A DNA stretch of 64,000 bases from Marsupella aquatica. Lineage: Eukaryota > Marchantiophyta. The notes beneath the pieces are model-generated. The model had not been told where the DNA came from. It did no database searches and saw only the letters and a list, made by a program, of their open reading frames with translations. Positions within the stretch are counted from its first letter, which is position 1. Each line of letters starts with the position of its first letter. Below, piece after piece: positions 32,727-43,825 of this stretch. A program made the position numbers and the translations under genes. The DNA lies in NCBI GenBank assembly GCA_973895155.1, contig OZ316898.1:5146001-5210000 (forward strand). The letters run 5' to 3'.

Positions 32727-33401
32727 ATGTCACACACGATCCTCTCTAGTTCGGCCATTCGATTCTGGACGCAATTCCTATCTACCGGAAGACACTTGGC
32801 CGACTCATTGAAACACGCCAACCCACGCCGATACAAAATCGAACGTGAGTACGAGAGAGCCATCCGCCTAGCAGGACGACACCACTACATCCTTAACTTT
32901 GACTACCCGTCTCAGAGCGAGCTTTACCGACCAGCAGAGGTATCTGGGTACTTCTTCAACAGAGACAAATATATCGGTTTCTGGGAAGCATTGCTTCGGC
33001 TTCCGGACGAGGTCTTCAATATCCCGGGTATGATCGACTTGCAACGACATCACTTCGACCACATCCCTGCTCAGGTTTGGGCTATCATCAACAGCGAGTC
33101 CAGCACTACCCGTTCGACAAGGTCGTCTGCACTTGCTTCGGAGAACTTCTACCAGCACCTGCAGAGCTTCATGGGGACTAGACCCGCAACCACCGGCGCC
33201 GACCCATTCGACCCCATACCCGTACCCGCACCAACGCAGACTCAGGCTCAGCTTCAGTCTCAGTCTCAGCCTAGCCAACCCCCACCGCCGATCGCCCCGC
33301 CAGCAGTACAAGTACGCTCTGTCATCAACGCTGTGGACCTTAGCGACGATGACGAGGCTACCCCACCCTTGCTCAGGCGGCCCAGAGGAGCAAACACTTA
33401 G
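32727..33401 (+). CDS. LTR-borne ORF1, 3' LTR copy (intact)
   Basis: A 224-residue frame from ATG, about 100 bp after the TATA box, to TAG. The head domain (residues 1-150) is rich in aromatic and basic residues (RLAGRHHYILNFDYPSQSE, FNRDKYIGFWEALLRLPDEVF). The linker is Pro- and Gln/Ser-rich (QLQSQSQPSQPPPP). The C-terminus has VINAVDLSDDDEATPP, which resembles a SUMO-interacting motif (hydrophobic core plus Ser/acidic run; inference). No known family recognised. The stop TAG at 33,399-33,401 is followed in the same frame by ORF2, which lacks a nearby ATG, so the two may form one protein by readthrough or before an ancestral mutation. Expression would come from the LTR promoter. Confidence 0.6.
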   Translation: MSHTILSSSAIRFWTQFLSTGRHLADSLKHANPRRYKIEREYERAIRLAGRHHYILNFDYPSQSELYRPAEVSGYFFNRDKYIGFWEALLRLPDEVFNIPGMIDLQRHHFDHIPAQVWAIINSESSTTRSTRSSALASENFYQHLQSFMGTRPATTGADPFDPIPVPAPTQTQAQLQSQSQPSQPPPPIAPPAVQVRSVINAVDLSDDDEATPPLLRRPRGANT

Positions 33402-34962
33402 GGGGACAACACTACATTGTCCCCTCCCCATGCTCGGACCCAAGGAGCGGCTCCAGCAGACAACACGGTGACCGTGGCCGCCCTGGGCCCAATACTAACG
33501 GCGGTAGCACTACCTATGCCCGATAGAGAGGATGGGGAGGTGTCACCCTCCCCGAGCCAGTCACGGGGGAAGAAGAGGAAGAAACCCACCACTGCATCCG
33601 GGTTACCATTGGCCACGGTAGCCATGGCCAAGGTGACAATGCACCGCATGGGGGAAAACGTGCATAAGAACATCCTCCATCCCAAGCATGCGGTGTACCT
33701 GAAGACTAAGGGATTTGAGCACCTCGCCTCTCTCCCCTGGAACACTTGCAGGTACTACGGGGAGGACATGACAGAATTCGTCAAGAATTATGATGACGCA
33801 CGTCAACATACTCGGCTGCGGGGAAGGAATATGTCCCTCACGGAAGAACGGCTCAAGATGATCTTTGGATTACCCGAAGGTGACCATCGAGTCGAATCAC
33901 GGGCTCCCAGGGGCAAGGGAGCCAAGTACCAATCCTCGAGTTTTCCCTCAGAGGGAGCAGTGGACAACGGGTTTGTGATGAGGACCTGCCTCATCCCTGA
34001 GATAGCTGAGTGACTGGAGTTCCAAAGGTACGCCCTCCACATGATGGAACCCCGGGGGGAGATCTCTGCCGCCCAGGTTATCCAGGTCGAGAACTATCGA
34101 CCTAGGAAGTGGGCGTCGTACTTCGCTAAGAAATTCCATGAAGAGATGGAGCGGCGAAGGAAGACGTTGTACATTGGCGGGAAGGCGTATTTTGCTAGCC
34201 ACATCAAGATCATTCTTGAGTGGTACGCTCGGTTTGATCGACGAACCCTTCCCCGTGTCAACGTTACAAAGCTGGTCCCAGCTAGGTGGGTTTTCCCTGC
34301 CTTGGAGAGACGGCCCCAACCCGAGGCCCGAAGTCCAGCGGACACGCAAGCTTCACCCACCCCACCTCCACAAGTAGCTGTAGTCGTAACCGAGGAGGTA
34401 CCGGATGGGTCGGTTATCGCAACCGTAGATGCAATCCAACAGGCCAAGCTAAGTACAGAAGTCGGTACAGCGGAGGTCTTACTCGAGCCCGGGTCTCCCA
34501 AAGACCCACTGGTGGCTATTCCGGAGAACTGGACATTGCTGCAGGAGGACACTCCAGCCCCTTCCAACATTACGTCCCCAGGGCTGGATGTCACTGCCCC
34601 GGCCCCCGCGCGTGTTGACGTCTGCCCGTGCCCAACTCCGGACAGGCACAACCTGGACCACCCGGAACTCTTCGTACCGGGTACATTTCTGAACGGGCTT
34701 CTGGGAGATTTCTCTCATCAAATTGCCCGGGATACCGGGGAATTCATGGCCCGGAAGGTAGCCTATTTCTTCAATCAGGAGTTAGTTGCCGTAGTAAAGG
34801 CAGGTTGGGCCCAGTCAGAGGCCCTTCAGAGGATAGAGCGGTACCGGGTGGAGTCTGTATACTTAAAGAACAAAGTTGTGGCTCAAGAGGCTGAGCTTTG
34901 CAACTACGACCCAAAGTTGCAGCCGCCGACGAGTTGTTAGCAAAGGCGCACGCCCTTACCGC
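33402..34962 (+). pseudogene. LTR-borne ORF2, 3' LTR copy, first part
   Basis: The same head domain as the 5' copy (KHAVYLKTKGFEHLASLPWNT, YYGEDMTEFVKNYDDARQHT). It is open where the 5' copy has stops, but has its own TGA at 34,011 (CGA in the 5' copy) and a one-base deletion near 34,900. The coiled-coil part is then cut at 34,962 by the nested solo LTR and continues at 38,562-38,968. There, two more stops (near 38,609 and 38,817) are unique to this copy. The two LTR copies have no lesion in common apart from the ORF1 TAG, so ORF2 was open when the element inserted. Confidence 0.6.
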
Positions 34963-37900
34963 TGTGAGATAAGGATGTTTATGAGAGAAGGGTTAACTAG
35001 CCATAAATTTTTGAATTTTTAAGTTTAAGATCTCAAGTGAGGCTAAAGAGGGACCTGAAGACTACTATGAAGTGTTATGAGACTTTCAAGCCCATCTGAG
35101 GTCAACCCGGATTGATATTAGAGAAGGAGGATCGACCCGGAACTTTTTGTTATAAACCTGGAATGTGATATAAAGCTTATACCGAGACTCTACTCAACAA
35201 CAGCTGTCCATTGCCAAAGTTTTTAAAACCATAAGTCAAACATAGGCACGACCACAGCAGAATCCGGATATAAGGAAGGAGAGTCGATCCGGCCTCTCAC
35301 ACCTCTCAAAGCCGAACTTAGTAGGTTTTGAGTTCCCGAGCGCATTAGGCTATTAAAGCAGTAGAGTGAGGAGGCTCTACCCTTTTGGTAGAGGATCTTG
35401 GGTCCGGATTATAGGACCAATCTTGAATTTATTGATGAGAGCCTAGATATGAGGGTACTGACTGATTCGTTGTGAGGGGAATGCCTACTCCGCCGCTGGG
35501 AGTGAAGGCAGGAAGTTTGAGATTCTGATCGTGCATACATCGGTGATGAGAATGAAGGCCAGGTCTATCCGGACATCCACATTGTAGGCCCGTTTGAGTC
35601 TATCTTTGCCCCACGTTCGATGCACCTGAATTTTGATTGACGGGATCTTGATCAACGTTTCCAGAAGCGCTTGTCAGTTGATCAGAAACGCCGTAGCCAG
35701 GTCGACCCGGACATTTCTACCATTGGTCGACACCGAAGCGATTGACCATTCTGAAGTCGCAGCATTGTAGAGCTCGCCGACAAGGAGGGAGGCCATTTAT
35801 TGGGAATCCATTTTCTGCTTCGATAAGTCCTATGGAGCAAGGGACGGATCCAGCCGGAATGTCCACTTCTCGCGTCTCTAAGGGGCATTCAACCTCAACA
35901 TCACCTGCACCTACTCCGGTTAAAGCCCCTGTGAGACGATCAAAGAGAAAGGAGGTCCCTATTGCCATGAAAATTCTGAGGCCAGTTATTCCGGACAGTG
36001 AAGCTGAGAAGGTCAAACTGAGGGAGTCTTTGCTCAGGATGGGCTGTGAGTCTCTGATGGAGCTACCTTGGAGTTATCAGAGCGAAGATATGATCAGAGA
36101 GATCCGATCTAAGGAGTATCCGGCTGAGTTTAAGGATACCTTCAGAGGCCGACCTGAGCGATGGACTCAGATGATGATTGCAGGAGCTTTTGTATTGGAA
36201 TGAAGGAGAAGGTCCAGTGGGAAGAGCTGTCAACCTAATCCTTCCTTACTTCAAAGGAGCCATCAACAGTAAGGACGGGTTCAATGTTTCTAAGTGTTTG
36301 GATCCTGACCTGAGACGAGTCTTCAGCTTTCTGCTACCCCTGCTGTACCCTGAGAAGCCAAGAAGAGTTATTGTTGGAGTTGGCTCTACCATTGTTGCTG
36401 CTTACAAGGGAGAAAGAAAAGTCAACTGGGCTAAGCTTATCTTTGATTTGATAAGGAAGTTGGTACAGAACCTATTCAACAAGAGTCCTACTCCCCTCTC
36501 CTGCTACCTGGTACATCTATATAGCTTTGAAGGAGTTTTGTTCAGAGAGGAGAAGAAATTACTATTGGCCAAGTACAACTTCATCAAGTATGGAGAGACA
36601 GATCCAGATATCACCAAGGCCACCTCTGATGACAGTGAGGGTGAGGAACTAGCAGAGACAAATCCTCGAAAGACCCGATCTGCTGCCCGGAACCTCGACC
36701 CGGACTTTTCCGACCCGGCCTTCGTCGACCCGGCTGAATGTCTGGATGCACCCGGCCATGCCTCCCAAGATACCCTAGCTGATTTCCAGATCATCTCAGA
36801 CACGTTCCAGAAGGTGAAGAGGAAGACCACTGTGATGGAGAAGGTCATCACCGACATTTCGCAGAAGCTAGGAGTGAAACCAGGGCAGATTCTTGAGAAG
36901 ATCTCCACCATGAGTGATGCCACAGATAAGAAGAAGTTGGAGAAGGAGAATGAGTTCCTCAAGAAGAAGGTATCTGAACTCAAATAGCAGTTGGAAAGGA
37001 GTAAGAAGAAGAATGAGCTTGAGCATACTCTCCAACTCAGTATCACTCAATCTTTGGATCTGATTGAGCCTTTGACTAAGATAGCTTCTCTGGATCTTCT
37101 TAAGGCCCAAATTTATGATGAGTATTTGGCCAAGAACACCACACCCATCCTTTTCTCCAAGATTAACCATTTAGTGGTAGATGTGAGTACCAAGGTGGAT
37201 GATGCACTTACAGGCCTCTCAAAGACCTGTGAAGCCTTAAGGGAGATGAGTGACTTGACTACAGAGGAGCTATTAGCTGATACTGAGATTCCTCCCTTTA
37301 CTACCAGATCTTTCTCTCCTAGTCCTCATGAAAGAGTCTATTCCACTGGCCCCTCATCACCCCTCAACCCTCCTGGTTTCCCCACTCCCAGTACACACTT
37401 CCACTCCCATTCTTACACCTATTCTCATGACCCAAGTGCCCATCAGGAGAACATGGATATTGACCCGTCCATCCCTTTTACCACTGGCCAGCAAGGAGTT
37501 TTCCTTCGACCAGAACCCCTTGCTATGGCTAACCCCGAGTAGGTTCCTTCCCAAAAGCTAGGACCAGAATAGAGTTATATTTAGAGAGTTAGAGCCACAT
37601 TAGTTTAGACTTAGAAATATCTATATAGATTAGTATATGAGTAAGTAGACTCCAGTATTTTGTTGATGTATCCATTGGAGACTCTACTCCATTTTTTATT
37701 AGGATAGTTCACTTTTATTTACATATTTCTTTAGACTTGGGTTTTTGAAGAGACATGTCTTTTCATAATCTCCACTTTTAGTACAAAAGGAGGAGAACCC
37801 AAAGTCAACAGAGAGAGAGAAAATATACATTTGATTTCCTCATTGCCTTTGAAGGAATCTATGTCTTTCTTCCCTTCCTTTTTACCATGGTTGAGTAAAA

Positions 37901-38561
37901 GGAAGAAGTTTAGCAACCCTTGAGTTGTTGTGAAATGTTCAATGAATGCTAGAGTGTGCCTATAATGATATTGGAAGATCAATGAGATTTGTGACCAATA
38001 CATTTGGAAGATTCACCAAAGAGGAAATTGACATTTGCACAAAACTCAACCAAGCAATCTTAAGGATTGTAGGAGAAGTAAGCCGATTCGAGTATCCTAG
38101 TACCGTCCTCAACAGGACCAGAAAAGTATCCCGGGTTGATTTACGTTCATATCTTCTAAATTCAAGAGATGGAGAAGAGTTGCTACGAGAAATCAAAAAG
38201 CATAGAAAATGTTGATTTCTGAATCTTAAATTAGGCCATAATCCTTATTGAAGGAGTGGTGATGGTCAGAAATTCAATTCCCTTGCACTTTGAAAACTCC
38301 TATCTACTCTCTCTCTAGTTTCAATCTTTGTTAATTCTAGTCTTTATTATTGCACTGTGAATCCTAAGGATTACCCACTTGAGTTTGTGGTTAAACACTT
38401 ATGTTAAGGAGATCATTAGAAATCTCTCCAACCTAAGAATATTGGTGTAAACTTCTCAAATTGTGTTAATTAGGTCTTTTCGATCTTATCCACTCCTAAC
38501 CGGAACAAAATCGATTTGTTAAGGAATAAATAGTCATTTATCTCTTTATCACCTTGCTACA
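34963..38561 (+). mobile_element. 3.6-kb solo LTR of a second family, with a coding region
   Basis: Flanked by ACCGC (34,958-34,962 and 38,562-38,566), which occurs once at the empty site in the 5' LTR. It starts TGTGAGATAAGG and ends CCTTGCTACA, giving the TG...CA ends of an LTR. No gag or pol is inside. It carries an ORF of about 570 codons (35,832-37,542). Sequence similarity to the host LTR was not seen, so it is a different family. A solo LTR normally arises by recombination between two LTRs. Confidence 0.85.
35832..37542 (+). pseudogene. ORF of the second LTR family (head plus coiled coil)
   Basis: Starts MEQGTDPAGMSTSRVSKGHS. A basic Pro/Ser-rich N-terminus (PVRRSKRKEVP) leads to a head domain with ESLMELPWSYQSEDMIREI, resembling in place and character the ASLPWNT region of ORF2 in the other family. 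Then come FKGAINSKDGFNVSKCLDPD, FSFLLPLLYP and LSCYLVHLYSFEGVLFREE. A linker (KTRSAARNLD) and coiled-coil segments (KKKLEKENEFLKKKVSELK) follow, then a Pro/Ser/Thr-rich tail. Two lesions: a frameshift near 36,180-36,200 and a TAG at 36,985. Function unknown. The head, linker and coiled-coil order is shared with the other LTR-borne ORF and with 60,892-62,747. Confidence 0.6.
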
Positions 38562-39861
38562 ACCGCCCTAGCCGAGCAGGCCAAAGCTGGGAACGAGGCC
38601 GAGATTGCATGACTCCGGAACCAGATTGACAGTTTGAAGAATCAAACTGTCATCTGGCAGAAAGACCTGGAGGAGGCCGAAGAACGGGCCCAGCGGGACA
38701 CTGCGGAGATAGCCATGCTACAGGCCGAAGTGGCGCGGCTCCAAACCAAAGCCGAGAAGCAGGACCAGCTGGCGGGCAAGCTGACGAGCAACGCCCAGCA
38801 GCTGGAGGAGGCATGCTAGGAGGCAGCAAAGGAGACAGACGCGGCGAAGCGAGAGAACGAATCTCTGCTGGACCAGGTCCAGCTCCTCAAGGCGGACAAC
38901 GATAGACTTCGTAAGCAGCGGGATGGCCGCTCCCACTCGGGCGGCTCTGGCAAGCGTGCCAGGCATTAGCGGCGGAGTAGGAATAGAATAGGGTTAGGAA
39001 TAGCTAAGTCAGGCTATTGGGACAAGCACCTGCCTTAGTTACAGCAGCACTGCCATGCTATCCAGCCTGCGTAGATTAGGATCTTCTAATAAGACACAAC
39101 CGTTTTTTGGCCTAATAGTCAGATTAGTTAGGACCTAAGTCAGCGAATCTTCGGGCGGGAGGACGCTCCATTCCTCGGCCCTTAGTATTTAGTGCACCCC
39201 TCGGTAGAGGCAGGGGGGTTTTTAGTCTCAGAGTTGGACATCCGTGGTATGTGCGAGGAGTCCCGACCTCTGGGAGTGAAAGAGTACCAAGGGGAGGGGG
39301 TAGGACTAAGCTCGCCGGGCGAGTGCGGAGCCGGGCTCCGTTGTAGTGTACTCCCTCGGCCTTGAACCTGTTCATTCCAGAGCTGTCGGGTCAACCAAGT
39401 GTACGCACATGTCCCCTATGTAGTAAAATCCTTTCCCATTATTTCCTTCGTGTAAATCGAGATTGTATGCTTGTGCACGTGTATGTGTGTGTGAATCTCG
39501 TGTATAGGTGACAACGTCGGGCCGAACGCACTACCCGAGTCGTGCACGGGGTGCAGCTTGCGGGTATGTGGTTGCGAGCACGAGTTGAGGACCTGTATCA
39601 TAGAATCTGGATCAAAGGCGGACAACACGAAGGCTTAGAAGTCCTTAAGCCGGGGTTGATCCTGTTATCGACTAAGGTACGTTCCGGCGGTGGAACACAA
39701 ACCATACCTAGGAGATGTCTGTATCTAACAGTAGGCGCACTTAGCGCTAGTTTACGTGAATTAGGTGCATTACGTTCTTCCCTCCCTGCCCGAACCCTCA
39801 TATTTACGAAGGAGGTGCCCGTTTAAAGTTGAAGCCCGAGGCCAAGGCTGATGACGTGACA

Positions 39862-41145
39862 CTGAGTTAATGTCCTTTTTCATGAGAGCAAGGACCCCGG
39901 GTATGCAACTCCCCTTTTTATAAGGCAAGTTTTTAATTCCTTATAATGGCCTTATATCCAATTGACCATCTTAGATTTCATTTTAGTCTACTAAAGTCTT
40001 GTACCTCTGAACTCAAGGAATCCAAAAATGTAGCTTAAAAAAAAAACTAAACATCTTTTGATGTACAAAAAGTTGATCAAAACCAAATTATATGGGTTTT
40101 TTTTAATACAAGGGTCTACAGCCAAACTAGCCAGCTTTTTAGGATTTTTATTAAAATTTTAAAAATCTTTTAATAAAAATTACAACATGTATAGGAATAT
40201 TTTTTAATTTCATATGGAAAATGAAGAAAACCAAACCTTTTATATGACTTGAAAATTTTTTAAAGTGGAAAACCCAGGTTTTTTCAAATTTTAATTATTT
40301 TGTATAGCCAACTTTTTAGTCCATATAAAAATGTAGACCCCTGTGTATTATATAAGAGTTGTGTACCCGGGGCAAGGACACCCAATGCAGTCCCACATTT
40401 TCTACAGGAGGTCCCAGATTTCAAAAACTACTTAGCTCCATTCATGTTGAAGGGCCCTGAGGCATTGGTGGGGCATTTAAAACCCAGACTGTTTAGGTTC
40501 TATGTTCATCATGATAGTATGCCATGCTTCCAATACAAAATGAAGTCAACTGATCAGGGATGGTTACCCAAGGAAGGTATTGAAATGTGGTCATGGAAAG
40601 ATGACAAAAGTCCTCACATCCCAATTGGGGTGCCCAAACGGCTACCAATGATGGAGTTGAAAATGCTTCCTGAAGTGCTGACAGGGTTGAAGAAGCATGT
40701 GTCATTCTTTGAGTTTATTCTAAAGCGAACAAAAGAGGAAGAACCAAAGCGACGTTGGACAACTCTCATCAATTATTGGAATGACATTGTAGATACTCTA
40801 CAGGGTGAGCAGGTGCAATATGAACCTGAAGGTGCACACAACTTGGAATACGGGTTTTGGCCTTTATCAATATGGAGAGAGCACGTTCCACCAGAATATC
40901 AAAATGTGGCATGTGAGTTGGAGGCAACAGTGGATTATGTGGGACCAGCAAAAGATAAACCTCCTGAGAGTTTTAACCCTAGGGTTGATGTTGTGAAGGG
41001 CTGTTATGTGTTGGTACGGCCGGACGACTCAGACCTGGATGTTTATCCCGTCCATATGGGGTTAGTTGTTACATATGTGGTAGAAGGACCAGTGAATGAA
41101 CAAAACCTTCTTACTCATGTATATATGTGGCATAGAGTGGTTTAG
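39862..41145 (+). CDS. DUF7869-type protein, 3' part
   Basis: After the duplicated CTGAG, 39,867-39,900 continues the interrupted exon in frame (LMSFFMRARTP) to a GT donor at 39,901. A 490-bp intron ends at AATGCAG (40,390). The last exon (40,391-41,145) encodes VPHFLQEVPDFKNYLAPFM, then RFYVHHDSMPCFQYKM, GIEMWSWKDD, INYWNDIVDTL, FWPLSIWREHVPPEY and a C-terminal domain (VVKGCYVLVRPDDSD, YMWHRVV) ending in TAG. These are the usual downstream landmarks of DUF7869 proteins. Joined with 18,117-20,359, no stop or frameshift occurs. The in-frame ATG near 40,300 is intronic and probably irrelevant. Without the 5' half the piece should not be functional. Confidence 0.68.
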
Positions 41146-41498
41146 ACCATTTATGGCAAAGAAGCAACGTGGTCAATCAGACTGGCAGCCAAGAGAGCGG
41201 TGGGCAGATTCTTGGGATAAGAAATGGAACGTGATCCAACTCCAATATACAAGGAAGCTGAGACAATAGATGTTTCCTCTGCCTTGTGGTGTTTCAAAGC
41301 ACGCAAAAGACCAGTGACAGGGCTGGTAGGAATTCCAAAGAATGTTGCTATCAAGGCAAGAGACTATCTCTTGACATGCATAGCAAGTGACAAATCCTAG
41401 ACAGTAATGAAGCATGTAGTTTAGCATACAGTTTAAAAGGCAACTCAGAATAGTAGTAGCCAGAGAACTCAAGTTTAGACAAGTCTTATCGTCTAAGT

Positions 41499-42022
41499 TA
41501 GTTAGTTGGTTAGTTTATTTAAGATATAATATTAGTTAGTGGGGCCTTAGTTTGGTGATATTAAGGCATGATATTATTGACATTCAAATGAATGTCCAGT
41601 AGACATTGTAATATACAACAATCCTATTAATAAATAATAATTATAGTTACACCTTCAAGTGAACTCAACTTTCAATGATTTCTGATTTTATATGGTTCCA
41701 TGCCTGATTGAGTCAAAGCAATAGAAACTAACTAATTAAAGGGTGATACTATGATTGTAGGTCACGCACCCTGGTGCGTGTCAATCTTTTTTTGTATTCA
41801 ACCCTATAGTAATTAAATAGACAAGTTAGTTAGTTGGTTAGTTTATTTAAGATATAATATTAGTTAGACAGTGGGGCCTTAGTTTGGTGATATTAAGGCA
41901 TGATATTATTGACATTCAAATGATTGTCCAGTAGACATTGTAATATACAACAATCCTATTAATTGTTGTAAAGGGTGGTCAATATTTTTTGTATTCAACC
42001 CTATAGTAATTAAATAGACAAT
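41499..42022 (+). repeat. Duplicated segments downstream of the DUF7869-type gene
   Basis: About 135 bp at 41,499-41,634 recurs at 41,826-41,963 (GTTAGTTTATTTAAGATATA to AACAATCCTATTAAT). A 35-bp string with CAACCCTATAGTAATTAAAT occurs at about 41,790 and 41,987. Together they are an imperfect tandem duplication of AT-rich sequence. Confidence 0.85.
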
Positions 42023-43429
42023 TGAAACAATGAATGACAGTTTAATTAAGGATTTGTGCATGGATCAAGAGGTACTTGATGTCATTTAGTGATGCATTGT
42101 TATAAAGATCTTGCAACAAAACATTTGAAGTTTTTGACTATCCCACCAAATGTTAAAGAGGTTGATCATTCATTAACTTATAATATTTAGATAAAATTGG
42201 AATTAATCTAATACTTCAGTATTCCTTAAATTGGGGTTTGCAAGCACATTCAAGGATCAATGATGATCCCTCTACTTTCCATCAATGCGTAAGTGAGAAC
42301 AAGATGTCATTTTTAATGTAAATAAAAATGTTCTATTTATCTTAGGCATTTTTTGTAATAATTATCAAAAGCTGTAATACACTATGGCACCAATTTATAC
42401 CATGGTCGCCTTCAAAATTCCCGGGCCGTTTTGGGTGAAAAAATCAAAACCAGAAAAAATGGAACCAATAAGACAAAAAAACCCAATTGGAAACTCAAGC
42501 CATCACTTGGATTGCAGTGCCGCGATGTCAGCACATGCCGCGGCAACAACACCAAGCCATAGCAAGTCGCGACCCGCCATGCCCAACTCGCAACTGCCGA
42601 TGCTGGCTGGCTCCGCCCTCTGCCTCCCAGGCCCCCTTTTGCCTCCCCACTTTGTGGCCCCTCCTCTCTGTTAATGATTGCTCTTAGTCTTGTGACTCAT
42701 AGGTTACGGCACTTAGGCTAACCACAGTTAGGGTCTTAGTTGAGATTAGGTTAGTCGTGTGTGACCTTGTATATACCAGGGCTAGTGTAAGCCGCGAGTG
42801 TGTGGTGCTTACTCATTGTAACGGAGCAACTTGAGGAAGAGGGAGAGCATGTGTGTTCGTCTACTCTTGAAGTAAAGCTTGAGTGTTCGTGTGGACATAG
42901 CCTTGGAGAAGAGGTGAACCACGTAGAGATTGTGTCGACTACATGTGCATGGAATGAGTAATGATTGGATCGTCATGAAGGAAGACTTCATAGTTCAACA
43001 CTCTCAACTCCCTCCTTGCCCTCCTTTAAATTTATCCTTTTTAAAAGATTAAATTACAAAAACAATTTAAAAAATCATTCTCATTTTGTTGTACTTTGGT
43101 GGTGGTTGTCGCCTCTCTTTGTGTCATGACATCTCTCACTTGACAAATGTTTTTTACGCAATGAGATGTTTCTAACAAAGATATATTTTGCACCAACATA
43201 ATTTTTCAACTACATCTTTAGCACAACATCACCTATTACACATTGATGTCTTTCGCCGAACGATATCTTTAGTAAACTACATCTTTTGCGCAACATCTTT
43301 TGAGCAACCACATATTTTACTTAACAACATTTTTTATTTAACAACACTGTAAAATAATGCAACGATGTATTTATCCAACAACATCTTTTGTGCAATGGAG
43401 ACTTCACAACATATATCACTCTCGATATC
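42023..43429. other. No gene recognised
   Basis: AT-rich with one GC-richer patch (42,480-42,670). CTTGTATATACC near 42,767 is TATA-like and could belong to an LTR fragment, but no borders were found. Confidence 0.3.
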
Positions 43430-43580
43430 ACTCACGACGTCACTTTACTTATGAACCATTTTGTACTTAACAACATATATCACTCAAGACATCACTTTAC
43501 TTATGAACCATTTTGTACTTAACAACATATATCACTCACAACATCACTTTACTTATGAACCATTTTGTACTTAACACATA
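43430..43580 (+). repeat. 52-bp tandem repeat, about three copies
   Basis: CACTTTACTTATGAACCATT recurs at 43,441, 43,493 and 43,545, with small changes in the CACTCACGACGT-like part. Confidence 0.88.
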
Positions 43581-43589
43581 CTTTATATT

Positions 43590-43800
43590 TAACAATATCT
43601 TTTTTCTTAATGACATCTTGGGCGTAGTGATATCTTTTGTCTCAACGACATCTTTTTTCTTAACGACATCTTGGGCAACACAACATCTTTTCTCTTAACG
43701 ACATCTTGGGCGTCACGACATCTTGGGCGTCACGACATCTTTTCTCTTGACGACATCTTGGGCATCACGACATTTTTTTTCTTCACAACATCTTTTGTGC
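43590..43800 (+). repeat. Degenerate minisatellite built on ACGACATCTT
   Basis: Irregular copies of CTTAACGACATCTTGGGCGT and CACGACATCTTTT. Related looser copies extend upstream from about 43,150. Confidence 0.8.
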
Positions 43801-43825
43801 AACGCACGGGTATTGAGCTTGTTAA

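Larger units (their letters stand above)
20360..39861 (+). mobile_element. 19.5-kb Ty3/Gypsy retroelement with coding LTRs, plus nested insertions
   Basis: Flanked by CTGAG on both sides (20,355-20,359 and 39,862-39,866), starting TG and ending CA. Structure: 5' LTR (20,360-24,374), PBS, gag, protease, RT, RNase H, integrase, purine tract, 3' LTR (32,260-39,861). The RT motifs (KDHYPLPFTDM, FLDGYSGYN) and the absence of a visible chromodomain place it among non-chromovirus plant Ty3 elements (the Athila/Tat side). A 3.6-kb solo LTR of another family sits in the 3' LTR, and about 2.2 kb of foreign sequence replaces part of RT. The two LTR copies differ by roughly 3% in their first 470 bp by eye, mostly C/T and G/A changes, so the insertion is fairly young. 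Gag-pol is broken by several stops and frameshifts, so the element is not autonomous now. Confidence 0.9.
32260..39861 (+). mobile_element. 3' LTR, about 4.0 kb, split by a nested solo LTR
   Basis: It matches 20,360-24,374 from end to end. The segments are 32,260-34,962 and 38,562-39,861, interrupted by the solo LTR at 34,963-38,561. The TATA box is mutated to TATACAAAG. The tail keeps the GT-rich stretch (about 39,467-39,495) and the GTGACA end, followed by the host target duplication CTGAG. Confidence 0.9.

Noticed and set aside
42384-42674. 96-codon Pro/Ala-rich ORF
   Set aside because: A compositional frame in a GC-rich patch with two overlapping open frames and no domain.
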